Assembly (NCBI RefSeq): GCF_000160115.1
Contig: NZ_GG665866.1
Span: 1,290,825-1,354,824, forward strand
Length of the DNA stretch: 64,000 nt
Direction of reading: 5' to 3'
From: Shuttleworthella satelles DSM 14600
Lineage (GTDB): Bacteria; Bacillota; Clostridia; Lachnospirales; Lachnospiraceae
The translations under genes and the position numbers were made by a program. The notes under the pieces are model-generated. The model saw nothing but the letters and a program-made list of their open reading frames with translations, was not told the origin of the DNA and did no database searches. Positions 58,160 through 64,000 of this stretch are shown here, one piece after another; positions within the stretch are counted from its first letter, which is position 1; each line of letters starts with the position of its first letter.

Positions 58160-59341
58160 TCAAACCTGGTCCAGTCCCGGGCCTGTATTCTTCGACACAC
58201 TCAGGGCAATTCCCATCTCTATCATGGTCATCAGCAGGGCGGATCCTCCGTAGCTGACAAAGGGCAGGGTGACGCCGGTATTTGGCATGCTGTTGGTCAC
58301 GACCGCGATGTTCATAAGCACCTGCAGGCCCATGTGAACAGCGATGCCGATCACGAGAAAAGACCCGAACAGATCCTTGCAGTACATGGCGATCATGGTC
58401 AGGCGCCAGATCAGGACCAGGTAGAGAATGATCAGAATCACCGCGCCGAAGATCCCCAGCTCTTCTGTAATGACAGAGAAGATCATATCGTTTTGGGCCT
58501 CAGGGATGAACTGCTTTTGCATGCTCTCTCCCAGCCCCTTGCCGAAGAGTCCCCCCGAGCCGATGGCGTAGAGGGCCTGCATGGTCTGGTATCCCTTGTC
58601 GGACGCGTCCAGCTCCGGATGCAGCCAGACCCGGATTCTGGCCAGACGATAGGCTCCGCCGAAGACAACTCCGGCCGTCCCAAGGCCGAGTCCGATCAAT
58701 CCCGCGTAGAAGAAGGCCCTGCGCTCCCGGCTTGCGATCAGAAGCATGAAAAATACGATCCCGACAACGATAATGGATGTGGACATATTCTCCTTTAGAA
58801 TCGGTGCCGCCAGAGCCAGCTGGGCCAGGGAGAACAGGACCAGTCCCTTCCACTGATTCACCAGACGAGGATGCAGGGAAATCAGGCCTGCCGTCAGAAT
58901 AATCACTGCTGTCTTGGCGATCTCAGAGGGCTGAACGCTCACAGGTCCCAGGCGAAGCCAGCGGGTTGATCCGTTAGCGGAGCGGCCGAAGACTAAGAGA
59001 AGCAGGGTTCCTCCCCAGGCCAGAATATAGATCGGCCACCTCAGGCCGCAGAGCTTGCGATAATCCATACGGGCCAGAGCAAGCATGGCTGCCAGGCCCA
59101 GTATCGCGAAAGAGCCCTGGCGAATCAGATAGTGAAAGGAGTGACCGTAAGTCATATAAGAGCTGTAGGAGGATGTCGAGTAAAGCATGAGAAAGCCAAA
59201 TCCCATGAGCAGGATCAGAAGCAGAACCAGGGTATAGTCCACATAACTCGACGCCCTTCGCTTCGACAGTTCCCTGCTGATGATCTTATCCTGTTTTCTG
59301 AAGAAGCGGCTTCGCTTCCTTTCGGCGGTTCGTGTTGACAT
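58160..59341 (-). CDS. ftsW: SEDS peptidoglycan polymerase FtsW
   Basis: FtsW polymerises lipid II into septal glycan together with its class B PBP. The 393-residue protein has about ten helices after a basic N-terminus: LMGFGFLMLYSTSSYSSYM, GSTRWLRLGPVSVQPSEIAK (the SEDS signature), KENMSTSIIVVGI, GYQTMQALYAIGSGGLFGKG and the C-terminal MPNTGVTLPFVSYGGSAL. The large loop between helices 7 and 8 contains the presumed catalytic aspartate in ELDASDKGYQ. Context with ftsI, murD and ftsQ favours FtsW over RodA or SpoVE. Confidence 0.95.
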   Translation of the reverse strand: MSTRTAERKRSRFFRKQDKIISRELSKRRASSYVDYTLVLLLILLMGFGFLMLYSTSSYSSYMTYGHSFHYLIRQGSFAILGLAAMLALARMDYRKLCGLRWPIYILAWGGTLLLLVFGRSANGSTRWLRLGPVSVQPSEIAKTAVIILTAGLISLHPRLVNQWKGLVLFSLAQLALAAPILKENMSTSIIVVGIVFFMLLIASRERRAFFYAGLIGLGLGTAGVVFGGAYRLARIRVWLHPELDASDKGYQTMQALYAIGSGGLFGKGLGESMQKQFIPEAQNDMIFSVITEELGIFGAVILIILYLVLIWRLTMIAMYCKDLFGSFLVIGIAVHMGLQVLMNIAVVTNSMPNTGVTLPFVSYGGSALLMTMIEMGIALSVSKNTGPGLDQV

Positions 59342-59350
59342 GCGGTCTCC

Positions 59351-60706
59351 TTAATCTGGAAGCTCCCTTACGTATTTCTTGAAGAGTTTTCCTCTCTCCT
59401 CATAGCTGTGGAACATATCCCAGCTGGCACAGGCCGGGGACAAGAGCACCTCATCCCCCTCTTTTGCCTTGGTGTAACAGATCTTCACCGCCTCCTCTAA
59501 GGTATCAGCGTAGACAAAATCATTGAAGCCATGATCCTGGCAGCACTTGGCGATCTGGGCCCGGGTCTCTCCGATCAGGACCAGAAGCTTAACCTTCCCC
59601 TTGAAGGCGTCGATCCAGTCCCCGAAATCCGACTTCTTGTCGTAGCCCCCTCCAATCAGGCAGGTAGGGGAATCCATAGCCTCAATCCCCTTGATGGCGG
59701 CGTCGGGATTGGTCCCCTTGGAGTCATTGTAATAGCGAACGCCCCGCTTGGTGCAGACATACTCTATGCGGTGCTCCACCGCGGTAAAAGCCCTGAGTCC
59801 CTCTTTAATCTTGTCCATGGGGACTCCCATAGCTCTGCTGATGGCAATGGCTGCCATGGCATTCTCGTAGTTATGGCGACCCACGACCTGAAGCTCCCGC
59901 ACAGAGAGAATGAACTCTTCCTCCTGCCCCTGACAATAACGGATACTGCGATCCTCCTCACGGTAATAATATCCCTTCTTGAGCCTGCGCTTGCCGGAGA
60001 ACCAGACCACATGGTTGGGCAGGGTCTTCCCGAATTCCCGCAGGATTGGGTCCTCCAGATTTAAAACCACCGTCTCATCCGCTGTCTGGTTCTCTGTAAT
60101 CCGCTCCTTGCAGGCGATATAATTCTCCATGGTGTGGTGGCGATTCAGGTGATCCGGCGTGATATTCAAAATAGCTGACACCAAGGGGTGGAAAGTCTCA
60201 ATCGTCTCCAGTTGAAAGGAGGAGACCTCTGCGACGATACGGGTCTCGTCTTTAGTGTCGGCGGCCACCTCCGTATAGGGTGTTCCGATATTTCCAACCA
60301 CCTGAACATCGGGGAAACAGGTCCTGAGGATAAGGCCGACCATGGATGTCGTCGTGGTCTTCCCGTTAGTCCCCGTGATCGCCGCCAGATGACCGCGTCC
60401 CAGGCGGTAGGCCAGCTCTATTTCTCCCCAGATCCTCTTTCCCCTGGCCTTCAGAGACTCCACCAGAGGGCTGTCCACGGGAACTCCCGGGGAGAGAATC
60501 ACCGTGTCAAAGTCGTCATAGGCCTCTTCCGGCAGTTCTCCCAGATAGATAGCTACTCCCTCCAGCTGAGGGTGCTTTAAGATCAGTCCCGCCTCATCTA
60601 AAGTATCGTTCCCGTCAAAGACACAAACGCTGGCATTTGATTTCTGCAGAAGCGACACGGCGGCGACGCCGCTGACACCGGTTCCGACGACAAGATAAGA
60701 ATTCAT
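59351..60706 (-). CDS. murD: UDP-N-acetylmuramoylalanine--D-glutamate ligase
   Basis: MurD adds D-glutamate to UDP-MurNAc-L-Ala with ATP in the cytoplasm. The 451-residue protein has a Rossmann-like start (SYLVVGTGVSGVAAVSLLQ), the ATP-binding AAITGTNGKTTTTSMVG, NITPDHLNRHHTMENYIACK, and the C-terminal NDSKGTNPDAAIKGIEAM and LSPACASWDMFHSYEERG motifs. It lies between mraY and ftsW, ten bases from ftsW. murE, murF, murG and murC are not in this cluster, as in other Lachnospiraceae. Start at ATG 60706 with AGAAGAG upstream. Confidence 0.97.
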   Translation of the reverse strand: MNSYLVVGTGVSGVAAVSLLQKSNASVCVFDGNDTLDEAGLILKHPQLEGVAIYLGELPEEAYDDFDTVILSPGVPVDSPLVESLKARGKRIWGEIELAYRLGRGHLAAITGTNGKTTTTSMVGLILRTCFPDVQVVGNIGTPYTEVAADTKDETRIVAEVSSFQLETIETFHPLVSAILNITPDHLNRHHTMENYIACKERITENQTADETVVLNLEDPILREFGKTLPNHVVWFSGKRRLKKGYYYREEDRSIRYCQGQEEEFILSVRELQVVGRHNYENAMAAIAISRAMGVPMDKIKEGLRAFTAVEHRIEYVCTKRGVRYYNDSKGTNPDAAIKGIEAMDSPTCLIGGGYDKKSDFGDWIDAFKGKVKLLVLIGETRAQIAKCCQDHGFNDFVYADTLEEAVKICYTKAKEGDEVLLSPACASWDMFHSYEERGKLFKKYVRELPD

Positions 60707-60761
60707 ACTCTCTTCTTTCTCAATTAATTCGCAGGGGTTCCGCGCATATCACGGACATTTC

Positions 60762-61724
60762 TCAGGCGGCCCCCACAAGTCCCAGCATGGCGATCATGGC
60801 CAGGATCACGGTTACAATAGTAAAAATCCCCACGACCCTGGTCTCCGACCAGCCTCCCAGTTCAAAATGATGGTGAATCGGAGCCATGCGAAAGATTCTC
60901 TTTCCATGGGTGGCCTTGAAATACGTCACCTGAATGATGACGGACAGTACCTCGATCAGATAGATTCCGCCCACAATCGGAATGAAGATGGGCATGTGCA
61001 GCATATAGGCGATACCGGCGACGAAGCCGCCCAGAGCCAGAGAGCCTGTATCTCCCATGAATACCCTGGCCGGATACAGATTATAGAGCAAGAAGCCCAT
61101 GAGGGCTCCGATGACAGCGGCGGCAATCGGCTCCAGGCCGAGACCCAGATAGAGGGAGGCGAAGCCAAAAAACGCCGCGACGACGGCAGTGACGCTGGAC
61201 GCCAGTCCGTCCAGACCATCTGTGAAATTGACCCCGTTTACCGTTCCGAGAACGACAAAAAATACCAGGGGATAGGACCATACGCCGCTGTCGATCATCC
61301 CTGAGCAGAAGGGAATGATCAGGGCCCGAAAATCCGGGTGAAAGGTAATCAGCAGATAGAGGAAAATACCGGTGACCAGAATCTCCAAAAGCAGCTTCTG
61401 CCAGGCGATCAATCCATCTGAATTCTTCTTGGCGGTCTTTAGAAAATCATCAATAAAGCCGATGATCCCAAATCCCAGAGTCAGTTCCAGAACAGGCAGA
61501 ATGCGAGGATAGCTTCTCCCGTATACAATGGACACAACAGTCAGAGCAAGTAAAATCATGATCCCTCCCATGGAGGGGGTTCCGTTCTTGCTCTGATGGC
61601 TCTTTAACTCCTCTCTCTCCGTGTTTCCGATTTTCAATCGGAGCAGCATGGGAATTGTGAACGGCCCCATCACTGCCACCATGAGAAAAGCCGCCAAAAG
61701 AGGTATCAAAATTTGATTCAACAT
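60762..61724 (-). CDS. mraY: Phospho-N-acetylmuramoyl-pentapeptide transferase
   Basis: MraY transfers phospho-MurNAc-pentapeptide to undecaprenyl phosphate, making lipid I. The 320-residue protein has about ten helices, with SHQSKNGTPSMGGIMILLAL, the DD-containing GFIDDFLKTAKKNSDGL, NGVNFTDGLDGLASSVT and the FKATHGKRIFRMAPIHHHFE near the end, the HHH motif of MraY. The start at 61724 (MLNQILIPLLAAFLMVAV) is preferred over one at 61772, as AGGAG lies five bases upstream. It follows the penicillin-binding protein by 22 bases. Confidence 0.97.
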   Translation of the reverse strand: MLNQILIPLLAAFLMVAVMGPFTIPMLLRLKIGNTEREELKSHQSKNGTPSMGGIMILLALTVVSIVYGRSYPRILPVLELTLGFGIIGFIDDFLKTAKKNSDGLIAWQKLLLEILVTGIFLYLLITFHPDFRALIIPFCSGMIDSGVWSYPLVFFVVLGTVNGVNFTDGLDGLASSVTAVVAAFFGFASLYLGLGLEPIAAAVIGALMGFLLYNLYPARVFMGDTGSLALGGFVAGIAYMLHMPIFIPIVGGIYLIEVLSVIIQVTYFKATHGKRIFRMAPIHHHFELGGWSETRVVGIFTIVTVILAMIAMLGLVGAA

Positions 61725-61746
61725 AATTGCTCCTGCTTCTGCTCCG

Positions 61747-63840
61747 CTAGCGAACGGCATTGCTTCTGCCATAGCCGGTCCCTGAAGAATTGTCAGATCT
61801 TCCGCCTGCGGCGCTCTCGTCCGGATTCAGATTCGGTGTATCCGTTGTCGCTGTATTGGTCTTTCCTCCGGACAGGTCAACCCCTTTCTCCTTGGCCTGC
61901 CTGGCCGCCTGATCCGCCGCTGCCTTGGCCTGATCATTGACGGTTGGAACATTCATATAGGGAAGAATCTGTGAGGCAATATTTGAAAAAATCTGTGACG
62001 CATAGGAGTTACTGGTCTGATCCTGCGCGTCCGGCTGATCGACAACCACATAGATGACAACCTGCGGATTTTCAATCGGGGCCGCGCCGATGAAGGAGAG
62101 CAGATAATTTCCGTTTCCTCTGGGTACCTTCTCCGCGGTTCCCGTCTTACCTCCCACAGAATAGCCTGTCACAGCAGCCTTTTTGCCGGTCCCCTCTTCT
62201 ACGACCCCCTTCAGGAAGGTCTTTAGGGTATCACTGGTCTCCCTGGACACCGTCTTCTTCATGATAGTCGGCTCAATCGTCTTAACCGTATTGCCCTGCT
62301 CGTCCTTAATGGAGCTGACGACATGGGGTTCATAATAGTTTCCCCCGTTGACGACAGAGGAGAAGGCGGATGCCATCTGCATCATATTGACATTATAGTT
62401 CTGTCCAAAGGCGTTGGTCGCCAGAGATACCTTGTTGGAAGCCAGCTGGTTTTCGGTGTAGAGCAGGGAGGCGGTAGAGACCTCCCCCGGCAGATCGATG
62501 CCGGTCTTCTGGCCCAGATTAAATCTGGCCTGATATTTGGAGAAATTCTCAGGTCCGATCTTGGCGACCATCTGCATCATGCCGACATTACAGGAATTCT
62601 GCAGAACCTGCTGCATGGTCTGATGCCCATGGCCCTCATGGTTCCAGCAGTGAATATAGTAATCTCCCACCTGCATTCCGCCGGAGCAGTCATAGGTGTC
62701 TGAAGTGGAGACCGTGCCTGTCTCCAGTCCCGCCGCCATGGTCAGAACCTTGGCTGTGGACCCGGGCTCATAGGCGCTGGAGACAGAGAAGTTATTCCAT
62801 ATGTTGTTGAGTACCTGAAGCTGATCCTGCGCTGACATGGCGGATAACTGCTCCGGCGTGTAATAGGAGGATATATCCCTCGGCTTGTTGAGGTCGAAGC
62901 CCGGGTAGTTGGCATTGGCGAGAATCTCTCCCGTATTCGGATTCATGACCAGAACCGACGTGTGTAAAGAGCCCTGGGCGGAACCTCCCATGGCCTCCCT
63001 GGTCTTAGCCACGCCGCGGGCCTCAATCATCTGGTCGTTAAAGCTCTTGATGGACGACTCCACAATCGACTGGATATTGACGTCGATGGAAGTGACCAGG
63101 GTATTCCCGTCCTTTGCCTCCTCCACCGTGTTCTCCACGTTGTTGTCGGAATTGACATAGCCGTAAGAGCGTCCGTTTGTTCCATTCAGGACATCATTAT
63201 AGGCCCTCTCCAGACCGATGGTTCCGGAATTGCCATCCGAGGCAAAGCCGATCACCGAGGCCGCCAGAGAACCATAGGGATACTGCCTGGTATACTGCTT
63301 CTCAAACCAGATTCCGTTTACCTTGCTGTTCTTGCCAGACGTGTCCTTTTGAAAGGCCGTCATCTTCTCATTGGATACCTTTTTGGCCAGGACAATATAG
63401 CGTTTGTTTGGATTCTCCTGCAATTCCCTGCGGACCTGATCCTCCTGTATCTCAGAGAAATGCTCTGTCAGCGCCTTGACTGTCTCGTCGACAATTTCCT
63501 TGCCCTTGCCGGATCTCTTCTTCTCCGCCAACGCGGATGCGTCCGTCAGCTCCCGCGCGTCCAAGATGACATTATAGACATCGACGGAAGTCGCCAGCAC
63601 TGTCCCCTTGGCATCGACAATATTGCCTCTCTGAAAGGGGATCACTGTGGAATTGTAATTCTGCTGGGAGAGGACAATCTTCTCATACTTGGCGCCGGAA
63701 ACGTAGTTGATATACATGAGTCGTCCAATGAGCGCAACAGCAAGAAGGCAGAAGAGGAGGAAGATTGCTCCCAGCCTCTTCTGCATTCGATACAGGATCT
63801 TGCTATATAACTTCTTTCTTCGATTATGTCTCGACGCCAC
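61747..63840 (-). CDS. ftsI: Class B penicillin-binding protein (FtsI/SpoVD)
   Basis: A septal transpeptidase cross-linking peptidoglycan outside the membrane. Of 697 residues, a basic start is followed by one helix (about 22-42), a dimerisation domain (RGNIVDAKGTVLATSVDVYN), then the transpeptidase with STAK (361-364, nucleophile Ser361), SCN (416-418) and KTGT (565-568). The C-terminus is an Ala/Gln/Ser-rich tail of about 75 residues without the PASTA domain of B. subtilis SpoVD. The start is GTG at 63840 with AAGGGAA upstream. Whether it serves vegetative division, sporulation or both cannot be read from sequence. Confidence 0.92.
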   Translation of the reverse strand: MASRHNRRKKLYSKILYRMQKRLGAIFLLFCLLAVALIGRLMYINYVSGAKYEKIVLSQQNYNSTVIPFQRGNIVDAKGTVLATSVDVYNVILDARELTDASALAEKKRSGKGKEIVDETVKALTEHFSEIQEDQVRRELQENPNKRYIVLAKKVSNEKMTAFQKDTSGKNSKVNGIWFEKQYTRQYPYGSLAASVIGFASDGNSGTIGLERAYNDVLNGTNGRSYGYVNSDNNVENTVEEAKDGNTLVTSIDVNIQSIVESSIKSFNDQMIEARGVAKTREAMGGSAQGSLHTSVLVMNPNTGEILANANYPGFDLNKPRDISSYYTPEQLSAMSAQDQLQVLNNIWNNFSVSSAYEPGSTAKVLTMAAGLETGTVSTSDTYDCSGGMQVGDYYIHCWNHEGHGHQTMQQVLQNSCNVGMMQMVAKIGPENFSKYQARFNLGQKTGIDLPGEVSTASLLYTENQLASNKVSLATNAFGQNYNVNMMQMASAFSSVVNGGNYYEPHVVSSIKDEQGNTVKTIEPTIMKKTVSRETSDTLKTFLKGVVEEGTGKKAAVTGYSVGGKTGTAEKVPRGNGNYLLSFIGAAPIENPQVVIYVVVDQPDAQDQTSNSYASQIFSNIASQILPYMNVPTVNDQAKAAADQAARQAKEKGVDLSGGKTNTATTDTPNLNPDESAAGGRSDNSSGTGYGRSNAVR

Positions 63841-63866
63841 GACTCTATTCCCTTACAAGCGGAAGA

Positions 63867-64000
63867 TCAATACTGATCCATGTAATCGGTATCCTCCATA
63901 GTATAGTACACAATCTGACTGCTGTCAGCATATACCATACCCAGGGACTTCTGCGCCTTGTCCTTAACCGTCTCCAGGTTAGCTCCGGCATTCATCCGAT
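63867..64000 (-). CDS. FtsL-like division protein, C-terminal part (runs off the right edge)
   Basis: The last 44 codons of a minus-strand gene ending ...NAGANLETVKDKAQKSLGM, VYADSSQIVYYTMEDTDYM, DQY. The pattern (coiled-coil end, then KLGMxYPxxxQIVYY) fits the C-terminus of FtsL-type divisome proteins, and the position just before ftsI in a division cluster supports this. The stop is 26 bases before the ftsI GTG. The N-terminal membrane helix lies outside the window, so the call rests on position and a short match. Confidence 0.7.
   Translation of the reverse strand, partial: RMNAGANLETVKDKAQKSLGMVYADSSQIVYYTMEDTDYMDQY

Overview
The window reads as the chromosome of a fermentative anaerobic Firmicute, most likely a Lachnospiraceae (class Clostridia) of moderately high GC. 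This rests on a butyrate operon (thlA-hbd-bcd-etfB-etfA) with a near-perfect Rex operator, a class 1B pyrD/pyrK pair, a compact division cluster ftsL-ftsI-mraY-murD-ftsW-ftsQ-ftsZ, CydDC-type transporters without visible cytochrome bd, and small families common in that group (DUF4250, DUF6142, YbaN/DUF454). The genus cannot be fixed from the sequence. Most genes lie on the minus strand.

Layout. 1-1.6 kb: 5' part of pta (minus), then a vitamin-type ECF S component and a DUF4250 gene (plus). 1.7-5.4: purE-purM-purN-purD. 5.5-9.0: an overlapping pair of half-size ABC exporters. 9.4-12.4: an N-terminally extended M29 aminopeptidase and two small membrane proteins. 12.5-16.1: pyrF-pyrK-pyrD-pyrE. 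16.2-18.6: hflX and a TPR lipoprotein. 19-22.4: plus-strand ahcY, a CorC-type CNNM/CBS protein and a cyclophilin. 22.5-30.1: YgbA-like protein, cydDC, ybaN, Mrp ATPase, mtnA and an unrecognised protein. 30.2-35.6: butyrate operon. 35.9-41.3: a coiled-coil SleB-type hydrolase, ilvBN, folA, thyA. 41.4-52.5: an accessory region bounded by two identical tRNA-Gly(GCC) genes, each followed by an array of about 145 bp structured repeats. 52.5-55.9: small membrane proteins, a Lon-like AAA ATPase and an unknown acidic/basic protein. 55.9-64: division cluster, running off the right edge.

How the genes fit together. Two nucleotide pathways are partly encoded (purine steps PurE/M/N/D; late pyrimidine steps PyrK/D/E/F), joined by thyA and folA for dTMP. 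Butyrate genes convert acetyl-CoA to butyryl-CoA with NADH/ferredoxin coupling, but crotonase is absent from the operon. ahcY and mtnA handle the two by-products of SAM use. The accessory region holds an AT-rich, apparently autoregulated tetR-ABC cassette beside a decayed IS256 transposase, an esterase-like protein, and an iron/heme/B12-type uptake system.

The most unusual signals are (1) the tRNA-Gly-linked repeat arrays, whose units carry a tRNA 3' end lacking its T-loop inside nested hairpins, and (2) a scatter of short degenerate tandem duplications (15-46 bp period, 2-5 copies) in intergenic spacers, several running across the stop codon of the preceding gene. No CRISPR array, complete insertion sequence, phage or recognisable toxin/defence system was seen.
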